A DNA stretch of 64,000 bases from Oscillospiraceae bacterium. Its GTDB lineage: Bacteria > Bacillota > Clostridia > Oscillospirales > Oscillospiraceae. Shown here one piece after another: positions 25,855 to 35,843 of this stretch. The stretch's first letter is position 1. The number at the start of each line of letters is the position of its first letter. A program made the translations under genes and the position numbers. Under the pieces are notes generated by a model. That model saw only the letters and a list, made by a program, of their open reading frames with translations, was not told where the DNA came from and did not search any database. The stretch covers positions 1-64,000 of the forward strand of contig JAFRQP010000022.1 in the NCBI GenBank assembly GCA_017428565.1. The letters are read 5' to 3'.

Positions 25855-26769
25855 TCAGTTCTCCATGTCGATCAGGTGATACTCCATGATCTGCTTCTTG
25901 CAGTCAAAGCTCTCGATCTTGAGATAGTACTCGGCGCAGTCGATCAGCGCCTTGGCGGGGGTGAGACCCACGACCTCGGTCCCGATGATGCGGGCGCCGT
26001 AGCGGTCCGCCAGGGCACGGATCATCTCATAGGCGTAGAAGAGAGGCGTGTCCTCGTAGTTCACCATGTTCATGGAGACCTGGGCGATGTTCCGCTCCTC
26101 CAGCATGATGCCGATGGCCTTGCAGGAACGGAAGCCCCCGGAGGAGCCGCGGATGGCCTTGGCGATCTTCTTGGCGATCTCCACGTCGGAGGTGTCCAGG
26201 TTCACGTTGAAGGCGATCAGCGGCATGCGCGCGCCGATGGCGGTGATGCCGGCGGTGGGGTGGATCTTCCGCTCGCCGTAGTCCGGGGCCCAGTCCGGCT
26301 GCAGCAGCTTCTCGGGCATGCCCTCGAACTGCCCCTTCCGGCAGGAGGCCAGATTCCGGCGCTCGGGCCGGGTGGCGGAGTCTTCATACAGGAAGGAGGG
26401 CAGCCCCAGCTCGTCCCAGCAGCGCCGGGCCACGCGCTTGGACATCTCCACGCATTCGGCCACGGTCACGTCCATCTGGGGGACAAAGGGGATCACGTCC
26501 ACCGCGCCCATGCGGGGGTGCTGCCCCTCGTGCTTCCGCATGTCGATGGTCTCCACGGCCTTTTTGGCCAGCTGGAAGGCCACCTCCTCGATGGCGGCGG
26601 GAGAGCCGATCAGCGTGAAGACGCAGCGGTTGTGATTGCCGTCGGTCTGCACGTCAAAAAGCGTGCAGCCGGGCACCGCGTTGGCCGTGTCCACCAGCCC
26701 CTGAAAAACCGCCTCGTCCTTTTCCTTGCTGACGCTGAAATTGGGGATGCATTCCACGAGTTTTGCCAT
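25855..26769 (-). CDS. ftcD: Glutamate formimidoyltransferase
   Basis: A 304-residue enzyme that moves the formimino group of N-formimino-L-glutamate to THF, releasing glutamate. Recognisable blocks are LVECIPNFSVSKEKDEAVFQ near the start, DGNHNRCVFTLIGSP, and KHEGQHPRMGAVDVIPFVPQ with the catalytic His region. I chose the start at 26769 because GGAGGTAGG lies just upstream and the protein then begins MAKLVECIPN as in relatives. It is the first gene of the minus-strand pair with fchA, divergent from hutU. Confidence 0.94.
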   Translation of the reverse strand: MAKLVECIPNFSVSKEKDEAVFQGLVDTANAVPGCTLFDVQTDGNHNRCVFTLIGSPAAIEEVAFQLAKKAVETIDMRKHEGQHPRMGAVDVIPFVPQMDVTVAECVEMSKRVARRCWDELGLPSFLYEDSATRPERRNLASCRKGQFEGMPEKLLQPDWAPDYGERKIHPTAGITAIGARMPLIAFNVNLDTSDVEIAKKIAKAIRGSSGGFRSCKAIGIMLEERNIAQVSMNMVNYEDTPLFYAYEMIRALADRYGARIIGTEVVGLTPAKALIDCAEYYLKIESFDCKKQIMEYHLIDMEN

Positions 26770-26802
26770 GCTGCCTACCTCCAAAAACTTATTTCCTGCA
26801 TG

Positions 26803-26898
26803 AGTGTATCACAGGCTCCCGTCCCTGTCCAGCCTCTTTCCATTTTCCCCGGAAAGAAAGCACTTTCTCTTGCACTTCCCGCGGATTGATGATATAAA
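26803..26898. promoter_or_regulatory. Divergent promoters for ftcD-fchA and hutU-hutI-fhs
   Basis: Minus strand: TGGACA (26831-26826), 17 bases, TACACT (26808-26803), serving ftcD. Plus strand: TTGCAC (26870-26875), 17 bases, TATAAA (26893-26898), serving hutU. A short dyad TCCGC-ATAA-GCGGA lies at 26935-26948 in the hutU leader. Confidence 0.65.
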
Positions 26899-26988
26899 TA
26901 GATTTTGGGGTCATTCCCCGCATCATATCGAAATATCCGCATAAGCGGACGAAGGAATATGCTTTTGGAAGGGAAGGAGAACAGCAAC

Positions 26989-29007
26989 ATGAACCTTGCA
27001 GACGAGGCCATGACCATCAAGCTGGACTATGAGCTGCCGGAATATCCCAAGATGGACCCCGGCTACCGCCGTGCTCCCCGCCGGGAATCCAAGCTCTCGG
27101 AAGCTGACAAGGCCCTGGCCATCAAGAACGCCCTGCGCTATATCCACCCGGATCACCACGCACAGATGGCCCTGGAGTTCGCCCAGGAGCTGGAGGAGAA
27201 GGGCAGGATTTACGGCTACCGTTTCCGCCCGGAGGGCAAGCTCTCCGGCAAGCCCATCGACCAGTACAAGGGCAAGTGCGTGGAGGGCAAAGCCATCCAG
27301 GTCATGATCGACAACAACCTGGACTTCGACGTGGCCCTGTACCCCTACGAGCTGGTGACCTACGGCGAGACCGGCCAGGTCTGCCAGAACTGGATGCAGT
27401 ACCGTCTCATCAAGAAATATCTGGAGGAGCTGACCGATGAGCAGACCCTGGTGGTCATGTCCGGTCATCCCCTGGGTCTCTTCCATTCCCATAAGCTGGC
27501 GCCCCGGGTCATCATCTCCAACGGCCTCATGGTGGGCACCTTTGACGATCAGGAGCACTTCAACCGCGCCGCCGCCCTGGGCGTGGCCAACTACGGCCAG
27601 ATGACCGCCGGCGGCTGGATGTACATCGGGCCCCAGGGCATCGTCCACGGCACCTTCAACACCCTGCTGAACGCCGGCCGCCTGAAGCTGGGCATCCCCC
27701 AGGACGGGAACCTGGCGGGCAAGCTCTTCGTGTCCTCCGGGCTCGGCGGCATGAGCGGCGCCCAGGGCAAGGCCGCCGTCATCGTGGGCGTGTCCTCCAT
27801 CATCGCCGAGGTGGACGAGAGCCGTATCCAGACCCGCTACGAGCAGGGCTGGGTCACCCACCGCACCGAGGATCTGGACGAGGCGGTGAAGATCGCCCTG
27901 GAGTACCAGAAGGAGGGTAAGGGCTGCGCCGTGGCCTATCACGGCAACGTGGTGGACCTGCTGGAGTACCTGCTGGAAAAGAACATCCACGTGGATCTGA
28001 TGAGCGATCAGACCTCCTGCCATGTGCCCTATGACGGCGGCTACTGCCCCCAGGGCCTGACTTTCGAGCAGCGCACCGAGATGCTGGACAAGGACCCCGA
28101 GGACTTCCGCAAGCTGGTGGACAAGTCCCTGCAGCATCACATCGAGCTCATCGAGAAGTTCCACGAGCGGGGCACTTACTTCTTCGACTACGGCAACAGC
28201 TTCCTGAAGGCCGTGTACGACACCGGCGTCAAGTCCATCTGCAAGAACGGCGAGAACGACCTGGACGGCTTCGTCTTCCCCTCCTATGTGGAAGACATCC
28301 TGGGCCCCTGCCTCTTCGACTACGGCTACGGTCCCTTCCGCTGGTGCTGCCTGAGCCGGGACCCCAAGGATCTGGAGAAGACCGACAAGGCCGCCGCGGA
28401 GTATATCAAGGAGCACAACCGCCGTTACCAGGACTACGACAACTACGTCTGGGTCCGGGATGCCATGGAGAACAAGCTGGTGGTCGGCACCCAGTGCCGC
28501 ATCCTGTACCAGGACGCCATGGGCCGCATGAACATCGCCCTGAAGTTCAACGAGATGGTCCGCAACGGCGAGATCGGCCCCGTGATCCTGGGCCGTGACC
28601 ACCACGACACCGGCGGAACCGACGCGCCCTTCCGGGAGACCTCCAACATCAAGGACGGCTCCAACATCATGGCCGAGATGGCCACCCAGTGCTACGCCGG
28701 CAACGCGGCCCGCGGCATGAGCTACATCGCCCTGCACAACGGCGGCGGCACCGGCATCGGCCGCGCCATCAACGGCGGCTTCGGCATGGTGCTGGACGGC
28801 TCCGAGCGGGTGGACAACATCCTGAAAATGGCCATGCCCTGGGACACCATGGTGGGCGTCGCCCGCCGCAGCTGGGCCCGCAACGAGCACGCCATGACCA
28901 CCGCCGCGGAGTACAACAAGATGTACGCCGGGAAGGATCACATCACCATGCCCTATGTGGCGGACGACAACCTTGTCGCCCAGGCCGTCAAGAGCATGAA
29001 GAAGTAA
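26989..29007 (+). CDS. hutU: Urocanate hydratase
   Basis: A 672-residue urocanase, the long form seen in Firmicutes. It adds water to urocanate with tightly bound NAD+, giving imidazolone propionate. Visible blocks are MTAGGWMYIGPQGIVHGTFN, the NAD-binding GLGGMSGAQGKAAVI, SDQTSCHVPYDGGYCPQGLT and DHHDTGGTDAPFRETSNI. I chose the ATG at 26989 because AAGGAGA lies eight bases upstream; the longer frame to 26905 begins in the promoter region. Next is hutI. The histidine ammonia-lyase gene that would supply urocanate is not in this window. Confidence 0.96.
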   Translation: MNLADEAMTIKLDYELPEYPKMDPGYRRAPRRESKLSEADKALAIKNALRYIHPDHHAQMALEFAQELEEKGRIYGYRFRPEGKLSGKPIDQYKGKCVEGKAIQVMIDNNLDFDVALYPYELVTYGETGQVCQNWMQYRLIKKYLEELTDEQTLVVMSGHPLGLFHSHKLAPRVIISNGLMVGTFDDQEHFNRAAALGVANYGQMTAGGWMYIGPQGIVHGTFNTLLNAGRLKLGIPQDGNLAGKLFVSSGLGGMSGAQGKAAVIVGVSSIIAEVDESRIQTRYEQGWVTHRTEDLDEAVKIALEYQKEGKGCAVAYHGNVVDLLEYLLEKNIHVDLMSDQTSCHVPYDGGYCPQGLTFEQRTEMLDKDPEDFRKLVDKSLQHHIELIEKFHERGTYFFDYGNSFLKAVYDTGVKSICKNGENDLDGFVFPSYVEDILGPCLFDYGYGPFRWCCLSRDPKDLEKTDKAAAEYIKEHNRRYQDYDNYVWVRDAMENKLVVGTQCRILYQDAMGRMNIALKFNEMVRNGEIGPVILGRDHHDTGGTDAPFRETSNIKDGSNIMAEMATQCYAGNAARGMSYIALHNGGGTGIGRAINGGFGMVLDGSERVDNILKMAMPWDTMVGVARRSWARNEHAMTTAAEYNKMYAGKDHITMPYVADDNLVAQAVKSMKK

Positions 29008-29064
29008 TACGGATACAGAGGGACGAGCCCTGCGCCCGCCCCTTTCCGGTTTAGAGGAACATTC

Positions 29065-30315
29065 ATGGTACAATACCTGATTACAAACATCGGCATGCTG
29101 GCGACCCCCCTCGGCACATCTGCCAGACGGGGAGCGGAGCAGGGCCGGATCCGGATCCTGCGGGACGCCTGGATCCTGGTGGAAGACGGGAAGATCGCCG
29201 GGATCGGCACCGGCGATCCGCCGCTCCTGCCGGGGCGGAGAGTGGACGCCGGAGGGAAGCTGGTGACCCCCGGCCTGGTGGACGCCCACACCCATCTGAT
29301 TTTCGGCGGCTGGCGGCAGAATGAGCTGGGCCTCAAGCTCCACGGCGTGAGCTATCTGGAGATCCTGGCCCGGGGCGGCGGCATCCTCTCCACCGTCAAG
29401 TCCACCCGGGAGGCCTCGGAGGACGAGCTGCTTGACAAGGCCCGGGCCGCGCTGGAAGAGATGCTGGCTCTGGGCGTCACCACCGTGGAGGCCAAGAGCG
29501 GCTACGGCCTGGATCAGGAGACGGAGCTGAAGCAGCTTCGGGTCATCCACCGGCTGAACGAGACCCAGCCCGTGGATCTGGCCGCGACTTTCCTGGGGGC
29601 CCATGCGCTGCCGACCGAGTATCAAAACGACCGGGAGGCTTACCTTCGGCTGCTGTGCGAAACGGTCATCCCCCGGGTCGCCGAGGAAGGCCTGGCGGAG
29701 TTCTGCGACGTGTTCTGCGAGACAGGGGTATTCACCGCGGAGGAATCCCGCCGCATCCTGGAGGCGGGCAAGCGCCATGGGCTGATCCCCAAGATCCACG
29801 CGGACGAGATCGACCCCATCGGCGGCTCCCTGCTTACGAAAGAGGTTGGCGCGATCTCGGCCGAGCATTTGATCGTCTGCCCAACCGAGGGGATCGCCGC
29901 CATGGCGGAGGCGGGAACGGTGGCCTGCTGCCTGCCCGCCACCAGCTTTTACCTGGGCTCCACCTACGCTCCGGTCCGGGACATGATCCGCGCGGGGGTG
30001 CCGGTGGCTCTGGCCTCGGACTTCAATCCCGGCTCCTGCCCCAGTCTGAATCTGCAGTTTGTGATGAACCTTGGCTGCCTGCGTTATAAAATGACGCCGG
30101 AGGAGGTCCTCACGGCGGTGACGCTGAACGGGGCGGCCGCCATCAACCGAGCGGATTCCATCGGATCGCTGGAACCCGGGAAAAAGGCGGATCTGGTGAT
30201 CTGGGACGCCCCGGATCTGGATTATATTTGTTATCGCATGGGCAGCAATTTGGCAGAAATCGTCATCAAGGACGGAATTACGGAAAGGGGCTGGACGCGT
30301 GGCTTACTTAACTGA
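29065..30315 (+). CDS. hutI: Imidazolonepropionase
   Basis: A 416-residue amidohydrolase that opens imidazolone propionate to N-formimino-L-glutamate, the substrate of ftcD. The metal-binding motif is [16 protein letters not shown]; further motifs are [23 protein letters not shown] and [20 protein letters not shown]. The end overlaps fhs by 17 bases. Together with hutU and ftcD-fchA it completes the route from urocanate to glutamate and one-carbon folate. Confidence 0.95.
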   Translation: MVQYLITNIGMLATPLGTSARRGAEQGRIRILRDAWILVEDGKIAGIGTGDPPLLPGRRVDAGGKLVTPGLVDAHTHLIFGGWRQNELGLKLHGVSYLEILARGGGILSTVKSTREASEDELLDKARAALEEMLALGVTTVEAKSGYGLDQETELKQLRVIHRLNETQPVDLAATFLGAHALPTEYQNDREAYLRLLCETVIPRVAEEGLAEFCDVFCETGVFTAEESRRILEAGKRHGLIPKIHADEIDPIGGSLLTKEVGAISAEHLIVCPTEGIAAMAEAGTVACCLPATSFYLGSTYAPVRDMIRAGVPVALASDFNPGSCPSLNLQFVMNLGCLRYKMTPEEVLTAVTLNGAAAINRADSIGSLEPGKKADLVIWDAPDLDYICYRMGSNLAEIVIKDGITERGWTRGLLN

Positions 30316-31975
30316 CATTGAGATCGCACAGCAGTGCGAAATGAAGAAGATCACCGAGATCGCCAGGCTTGCGGGGATCGAGGACCGGTATCTGGAGCAG
30401 TACGGCAACTACAAGGCGAAGATCGACCCCTCGATCCTGAAGGATCTGGCGGATCGGCCCAACGGCAAGCTGATCCTCGTCACCGCCATCACCCCCACCC
30501 CCGCGGGGGAGGGGAAGACCACCACCTCCGTCGGCTTGACCGACGGTCTGCGCCGCATCGGCAAAAACGCGGTGGTGGCGCTGCGGGAGCCCTCTCTCGG
30601 CCCCGTGTTCGGCGTCAAGGGCGGCGCCGCCGGCGGAGGCTATGCCCAGGTGGTGCCCATGGAGGACATCAACCTCCATTTCACCGGAGACTTTCACGCC
30701 ATCGGCGCGGCCAACAACCTGCTGGCCGCCATGCTGGACAACCACATTCAGCAGGGAAATGCCCTGGGCATCGACCCGAAGGCCATCACCTGGAAGCGGG
30801 CCGTGGACATGAACGACCGGCAGCTGCGCCACATCGTGGACGGTCTGGGCGGCCGGATGCAGGGCGTGCCCCGGGAGGACGGCTTTGAGATCACCGTCGC
30901 CAGCGAGATCATGGCGGTGCTGTGCCTGGCAGACGGTCTCATGGATCTGAAGGCGAGACTGGCCCGCATCGTGGTGGGCTATACCTACGACGGGAGGCCC
31001 GTCACCGCCCACGATCTGAAGGCGGAGGGCGCCATGGCTGCCCTGCTGAAGGACGCCATCAAGCCCAACCTGGTGCAGACCCTGGAAGGCACGCCCGCCT
31101 TCGTGCACGGCGGCCCCTTTGCCAACATCGCCCACGGCTGCAACAGCGTTATGGCAACGCGCCTTGCCCTCAAGCTCAGCGATTACACTGTCACGGAGGC
31201 CGGCTTTGCCGCGGATCTGGGCGCGGAGAAGTTTGTGGACATCAAGTGCCGCATGGCGGGCCTCAAGCCCGACGCCATGGTGGTGGTGGCCACGGTCCGC
31301 GCGCTCAAGTACCACGGGGGCGTGCCCAAGGCGGAGCTGGGCGCGGAGAATCTGGAGGCGCTGGAGAAGGGCCTGCCCAACCTGCTGCAGCATGTCAGCA
31401 ACGTAAAGGACGTCTGGGGCGTGCCCTGCGTGGTGGCGCTGAACCGCTTCCCCACGGACACCGAGGCGGAGCTCCAGCTGGTAGAGGCCAAGTGCCGGGA
31501 GCTGGGAGTCAATGTGGCCCTGTCCGAGGTCTGGGGCAAGGGCGGCGAGGGCGGCATGGCCCTGGCCGAAGAGGTGGTCCGCCTCTGCGAGCAGCCCAAC
31601 AGCTTCCGCTTCACCTATGAGCTGGATCAGCCCATCGAGGAGAAGCTCCGTGCCATCGCCAAGCGCATCTATCACGCCAAGCATCTGATGATGCTGCCCG
31701 CGGCGAAGAAAAAAGCCGCGGAGCTGGAGAAGCTGGGCTACGGCGCTCTGCCCATCTGCGTCGCCAAGACCCAGTATTCCTTCTCCGACGATCCCACGCT
31801 TCTGGGCGCGCCGGAGGGCTTTACCGTGACCGTGTCCAATCTGAAGCTGTGCTCCGGCGCGGGCTTTATCGTGGCCTACACCGGCGACATCATGACCATG
31901 CCGGGCCTGCCCAAGGTCCCCGCCGCCGAGCGCATCGACGTGGACGAAAACGGCGTGATCTCCGGCCTGTTCTGA
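30299..31975 (+). CDS. fhs: Formate-tetrahydrofolate ligase
   Basis: A 558-residue enzyme that joins formate and THF at the cost of ATP; in the reverse direction it recovers ATP from 10-formyl-THF. The P-loop is [20 protein letters not shown]. Other conserved blocks are [20 protein letters not shown] and [16 protein letters not shown]. The start is GTG at 30299 with AAAGGGG upstream, inside the end of hutI. Placing it after hutI suggests energy conservation during histidine fermentation: the formimino group becomes methenyl-THF, then formyl-THF, then formate plus ATP. The cyclohydrolase step must be encoded elsewhere. Confidence 0.96.
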   Translation: MAYLTDIEIAQQCEMKKITEIARLAGIEDRYLEQYGNYKAKIDPSILKDLADRPNGKLILVTAITPTPAGEGKTTTSVGLTDGLRRIGKNAVVALREPSLGPVFGVKGGAAGGGYAQVVPMEDINLHFTGDFHAIGAANNLLAAMLDNHIQQGNALGIDPKAITWKRAVDMNDRQLRHIVDGLGGRMQGVPREDGFEITVASEIMAVLCLADGLMDLKARLARIVVGYTYDGRPVTAHDLKAEGAMAALLKDAIKPNLVQTLEGTPAFVHGGPFANIAHGCNSVMATRLALKLSDYTVTEAGFAADLGAEKFVDIKCRMAGLKPDAMVVVATVRALKYHGGVPKAELGAENLEALEKGLPNLLQHVSNVKDVWGVPCVVALNRFPTDTEAELQLVEAKCRELGVNVALSEVWGKGGEGGMALAEEVVRLCEQPNSFRFTYELDQPIEEKLRAIAKRIYHAKHLMMLPAAKKKAAELEKLGYGALPICVAKTQYSFSDDPTLLGAPEGFTVTVSNLKLCSGAGFIVAYTGDIMTMPGLPKVPAAERIDVDENGVISGLF

Positions 31976-32033
31976 TTCGCTCCAGGCCAAAAGCGGGCCA
32001 GCCGCAAAAGGCGGCCCGAAAGAAGAAAAAAAC

Positions 32034-32073
32034 GACAGCCGGCTCTTGAAAAAGAGCCGGCTGTCAGCTTTTT
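32034..32073. terminator. Bidirectional terminator between fhs and the YfcC-type carrier
   Basis: Stem GACAGCCGGCTCTT (32034-32047) with AAGAGCCGGCTGTC (32052-32065), preceded by AAAAAA and followed by AGCTTTTTGC. Confidence 0.88.
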
Positions 32074-32093
32074 GCAGGGGAACCGCGCCGCAC

Positions 32094-33533
32094 TCAGTAG
32101 CCCAGGATCACGCCCAGGGCGATGAAGCCCAGCACCAGCAGGAAATTGAGGGTGAAGAGCAGCGCGCTTTTGCGGATCCAGGTGAAGTACTCCACCTCCA
32201 CCATGGAAAGGGAGATCAGCAGCACCGGGGAGGTGGGGAAGAGCACGTTGGTGTAGCCGTCGCCGAAGGTGTAGAGCAGCACCAGCATCTGCTTGCTGAG
32301 TCCGGTGTTCACCATGGCCAGCAAGCCCATCACCAGGATGGCCTTGGCCGTGGAGGAGGAGATGAAAAACTCCAGCAGCAGCACGATCAGATAGATGATC
32401 AGCGCCACCAGGATGGGGCTGTGCCCCTCGATGAGGAGATTGATCTGGTTGACGAGGGTGGGCAGCACCCGCCCCTGGTCGAAGACGTACTTGATGGAGG
32501 CCGCCAGGGCGATGAACACGATGGTGGGCAGCGCGCCGGCGATGCCCCGCAGAAAGCTTTTCAGCACGAAGCGGAAGTCCCCGCAGGCCAGAGCCCCGGC
32601 CAGCGGCCCGAACACAAGGAAATAGGCGGTGAGGATCACAACGGTGTAGCCCCGCAGCACCGGGGAGAGGGAGGAGACGATGATGAGCGCCAGGGCGCAG
32701 AGCAGAAAGAGCGCGTAGCTCAGCTTCAGCCGGCCTGTCCGCTCCGGCGTCCCGTCCCCGTCCCCCGGGGCCTGCCCGGCGGAGAGACGCAGAGCCTCGT
32801 CATGCCGGCGGGTGAGACTGGAGGCCGGGTCCTTCTTCAGCCGCCGCAGATAGCGGAAGAGAAAGGCCTGCAGCAGCGCGAACATCACCAGGAAGATCAG
32901 GATGCGGAACCAGATGTGCTCCATGGGATTGGCCCCGATGATCTGGGAGGCCAGCAGCACCGTGAAGGGGTTGGTGATGGCCCCGGCGAAGCCGAAGCCG
33001 CAGGAGAGGATGCAGCAGAGAAAGCCCGTGAAGGAGTCAAAGCCCACCTGCACGCAGAGGGCCGCCACGATGGGCAGCATGGTAAGCAGCTCCTCAAAGA
33101 GACCCAGAAAGGCGCCAAAGCAGTAGAACAGAAAGCTCATCAGCACCAGCAGCAGGCTCCTCCGATCCCGGAAGCGCTCCGACACCGCGCCCACCAGGGC
33201 CCGGATGCCGCCCACGTCGTTCATCACCTGGAAGGCCGCCGAGATGACGAAGAGGAAGAGGGACAGCATGATGAGCGTCAGCCCGTCGCCGGAGGCGAAG
33301 ACCAGCACCGGCGCCAGAAGCCCCTTCCACAGGGGAATGCCGCCCAGATCGTCCCGCCGGACGTAGTCCAGATAGTCGGTCTCCCCGTCTGGCAGCACGC
33401 CGAACTCTCCCTTGGGGATCACGTAGGTCAGCGCAACGGACAGGATCAGCAGACCCAGCAGCAAAAGCGTGACCTGGATGAAGGACTTTTTGGAAATGCT
33501 GATGAGTGTGGGCCGCGCCTTAGTCTTTTCCAT
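32094..33533 (-). CDS. YfcC/DcuC-type membrane carrier
   Basis: A 479-residue integral membrane protein with about 11-13 hydrophobic segments. The N-terminal SALTYVIPKGEFG-like block, the two inverted-repeat halves and the motif GFAGAITNPFTVLLASQIIG match the YfcC family of the DcuC/short-chain carboxylate superfamily. Substrates are usually C4-dicarboxylates, amino acids or small peptides; arginine or histidine would suit the region but nothing shows it. I chose the start at 33533 because AAGGAG lies nine bases upstream. It overlaps the acyltransferase gene by 14 bases. Confidence 0.82.
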   Translation of the reverse strand: MEKTKARPTLISISKKSFIQVTLLLLGLLILSVALTYVIPKGEFGVLPDGETDYLDYVRRDDLGGIPLWKGLLAPVLVFASGDGLTLIMLSLFLFVISAAFQVMNDVGGIRALVGAVSERFRDRRSLLLVLMSFLFYCFGAFLGLFEELLTMLPIVAALCVQVGFDSFTGFLCCILSCGFGFAGAITNPFTVLLASQIIGANPMEHIWFRILIFLVMFALLQAFLFRYLRRLKKDPASSLTRRHDEALRLSAGQAPGDGDGTPERTGRLKLSYALFLLCALALIIVSSLSPVLRGYTVVILTAYFLVFGPLAGALACGDFRFVLKSFLRGIAGALPTIVFIALAASIKYVFDQGRVLPTLVNQINLLIEGHSPILVALIIYLIVLLLEFFISSSTAKAILVMGLLAMVNTGLSKQMLVLLYTFGDGYTNVLFPTSPVLLISLSMVEVEYFTWIRKSALLFTLNFLLVLGFIALGVILGY

Positions 33534-34872
33534 CGTTCTTCGCTCCTTCCCGCTGCGCAAGTCTCTTCTCCGCCAGCAGGTCCGCCGCCAGGGCCCAGCG
33601 GGCCACCTGCAGCCGCTCCTCCAGCGGGTAGAAATAGTGCAGCTCGTTGTCGTGATACAGCTCGAACTCCTCCCCGCAGGAGAAGGCCAGGGCCGGCAGC
33701 TTCTCCGTGGGGACGCTGAAGTCCTCCCCTGCCGAGCGGTAGTGGAAGGCCCGCTCGTCCAGGGTGCAGACGCCGGTCTCCCAGCGGACGGGGCCGCCGT
33801 TTGCGCAGAAGATTTTGGCGCGGACCAGGGTCTCCAGCGCGAGCGCGTCCAGCTCCGCTTCCTCCATCCTGCGGATGGCCTCGTAATAGCCGCCGATGCT
33901 GCCGGGCGGCTCCCGGAAGCGGTAGCGCTCGTCCAGCCGGCGGACGCGCCCGCAGGCGCGGCAGCGCAGCTCGTTTCCCACGCCCTCCGTCCGGTACAGG
34001 GCGCCGCAGTCCGCGCAGCGGTAGAGCAGCCCCTCCAGGCCCAGGGCCAGATCCTTCCGGGGGAAGGGCCGGCCCGCGTAGCCGGCGGCGTCGTTCCACA
34101 GCTCCCGTCGGATGAGCTCGTCCAGCTCCTGGTTTTGGAGCTTTGCCAGCTCCTCCGGCTGCAGCACCCGCCGGACGGACAGACGGATCTCAGAGCGGAA
34201 GCGTTTTTTGCGCCACTTGGGGTGGGCGTAATAGGCCCCGTCGATCCGCACCAGCACCAGGGCCGCTTTCAGCCGGCGGTACAGGGCGGCCCCGCTCTCC
34301 ACGATGCGGTTGCCGCGCCCGTCGGGGGAGAGGCGTCCCTCCGGGAAGATCACCACCGGGTAACCTTTACGGATCATCCGCAGGATGCCCACCGGAGCGG
34401 CCAGATCCGGGGTGAAGAGCTTTTTGGACAGGATGCCGCCCCGCCTGGCCATGGTTTTCAGCACCGACCGGGTGCAGTAGTACTCGTTGACCAGGTAGCT
34501 GGGCCGGCGGGGGTGCGCCATCTGGGAGATGTAGTAGAAATCCTCAAAGGACTCGTGGTTGGCCAGCAGGATGTAGGGCCCCTCCAGCTCCCGCAGGGCC
34601 TCGTCCTCGATCTGAACGCGCTGCCGCCCGCCCAGCCAGAGCCGCACCAGCAGGAAAATGAAGGCGTACATCAGAGAGTCCGGCGTGCCCGCCCTCCCCC
34701 GATAACAGAAAAACCAGAGCAGGAAGGCCCCCAGGGCGCAGAGCGCAGCCGCCAGGGCGGGGAGCCAGCTGCCATGGCAGAGAGCCAGGATCAGCAGGGG
34801 CGCGACAAGGAAGGCCGCCAGGAAAAACCAGGCGTCCCGATGGGGGAGGGAGGCTGCTTTCGTGCTTTTCAT
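33520..34872 (-). CDS. PlsC-type 1-acylglycerol-3-phosphate acyltransferase with zinc-ribbon extension
   Basis: A 450-residue protein. Two to three N-terminal membrane helices are followed by a PlsC domain with NHESFED (HX4D) and FPEGRLS, which transfers an acyl chain to lysophosphatidic acid or a related acceptor. The C-terminal 180 residues are unusual. They contain a four-cysteine zinc ribbon (CADCGALYRTEG ... LRCRACG) and then a region rich in charged residues, not seen in housekeeping PlsC. This may help with substrate or partner choice. The start at 34872 follows GAGGGC. It is probably transcribed with the carrier gene from the promoter at 34950-34978. Confidence 0.83.
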   Translation of the reverse strand: MKSTKAASLPHRDAWFFLAAFLVAPLLILALCHGSWLPALAAALCALGAFLLWFFCYRGRAGTPDSLMYAFIFLLVRLWLGGRQRVQIEDEALRELEGPYILLANHESFEDFYYISQMAHPRRPSYLVNEYYCTRSVLKTMARRGGILSKKLFTPDLAAPVGILRMIRKGYPVVIFPEGRLSPDGRGNRIVESGAALYRRLKAALVLVRIDGAYYAHPKWRKKRFRSEIRLSVRRVLQPEELAKLQNQELDELIRRELWNDAAGYAGRPFPRKDLALGLEGLLYRCADCGALYRTEGVGNELRCRACGRVRRLDERYRFREPPGSIGGYYEAIRRMEEAELDALALETLVRAKIFCANGGPVRWETGVCTLDERAFHYRSAGEDFSVPTEKLPALAFSCGEEFELYHDNELHYFYPLEERLQVARWALAADLLAEKRLAQREGAKNDGKD

Positions 34873-35189
34873 ATCGTGCCCTCGCTGACCTGGCCGGCGG
34901 GACGCCGCGGCGCCCACCTTTGTGCCGACCGTTTTCAACACTTTATTTCATTATACCAAAGCAAAGGGACAGATACAAGCGCCAACACGCCCGGCGAGCC
35001 GCAGGATCGCCGCCCAGCTCCCGAAAAAAACCAACTCGGAGCTCTCCCGGGAGAGCTCCGAGTCGGCAATGGAGAGAGATTCCTCTGACATGGAGGCAAA
35101 GGAACCAATCTGTGATTCGGGGAATCCTTTTCTGCCCCTGTGAACCACGCCCCGTTCAAGGACCGCCGATGCCGGCCCGTGACGGGCGA
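34873..35189. other. Intergenic region with acyltransferase promoter and tup terminator
   Basis: This 317-base region has no gene that I can support. It holds the minus-strand promoter TTGTAT (34978-34973), 17 bases, TATAAT (34955-34950). It also holds a perfect 30-base palindrome at 35034-35063 that serves as terminator of the tup operon, and about 125 bases (35064-35189) in which I see only short GGCCCGTGACGGGC-like dyads. Confidence 0.75.
35024..35063 (-). terminator. Terminator of the tup operon
   Basis: A perfect palindrome, arms ACTCGGAGCTCTCCC (35034-35048) and its complement (35049-35063). On the minus strand it is followed by TGGTTTTTTT (35033-35024), a good U-tract. Confidence 0.8.
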
Positions 35190-35843
35190 TTACAAACCGT
35201 AGAATTCCAGAAAGCGGCGGGTCTGCTCCTCCCGCGGGGCGTAGAGGACCTGCTCGCCGGGCCCCTGCTCGACAAGACCGCCGCTGTGCAGGACAAGCGC
35301 CCGGTCCGCGATGCGCTTCGCCTGGGAAATGCTGTGGGTGATGAGCAGCAGCGCGCAGCCCTGTTCCCGGCAGCTCTCCAGGATCAGCTTTTCCGCAGCC
35401 AGAGTGGACTCCATGTCCATGGCCGCGGTGGGCTCGTCCAGGATCAGCAGATCATAGGGGCGCATCAGGATGCGGCAGAGGGCCATGCGGGCCGTCTCGC
35501 CGCCGGAGAGCCGCTTCGCGCTCTGCCCGGCCAGCCCCTCGATCCCCAGAGCATGCATCAGCGCCGCCGCCCGTTGGGGGTCCTTTCCGTTCTGCAGGAT
35601 GTTTTTCTCCGTACTCATGCGGAAGGGAAAGCTCTTCTGGGGCAAGTAGCCCACGGTGACGCCCGTGAGGATCGGCTGTTTGTCGTCCGCCGCTTCGATC
35701 CCGGAGAGCACCTTGGCAAAGGTGGATTTGCCGCTGCCGTTGGGGCCGAGGACCGCGGTGATCTGCCCCTTTGGCAGCTCCAGCTCCGGCAGGGAGAGCG
35801 CGAGGCGTCGGTGATAGCTCTTGGTAAAGGCCGCTGTCTTCAT
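35190..35843 (-). CDS. tupC: Tungstate ABC transporter ATPase
   Basis: A 217-residue ABC ATPase. Walker A is GPNGSGKSTFA, the signature LSGGETARMALC, Walker B LLILDEPTAAMD and the H-loop LITHS. It is short because the C-terminal oxyanion-sensing domain of ModC is missing, as in TupC. It overlaps tupB by four bases. The open frame continues upstream to 36530, but that part is the shadow of tupB. Context (TupA-like binding protein, tungsten-type aldehyde oxidoreductase and molybdopterin genes) supports tungstate over other anions. Confidence 0.88.
   Translation of the reverse strand: MKTAAFTKSYHRRLALSLPELELPKGQITAVLGPNGSGKSTFAKVLSGIEAADDKQPILTGVTVGYLPQKSFPFRMSTEKNILQNGKDPQRAAALMHALGIEGLAGQSAKRLSGGETARMALCRILMRPYDLLILDEPTAAMDMESTLAAEKLILESCREQGCALLLITHSISQAKRIADRALVLHSGGLVEQGPGEQVLYAPREEQTRRFLEFYGL

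Noticed and set aside
26923..29868. 981-codon minus-strand frame opposite hutU and hutI
   Set aside because: Val/Gly/His-rich antisense shadow without a ribosome site; the plus-strand genes are unmistakable.
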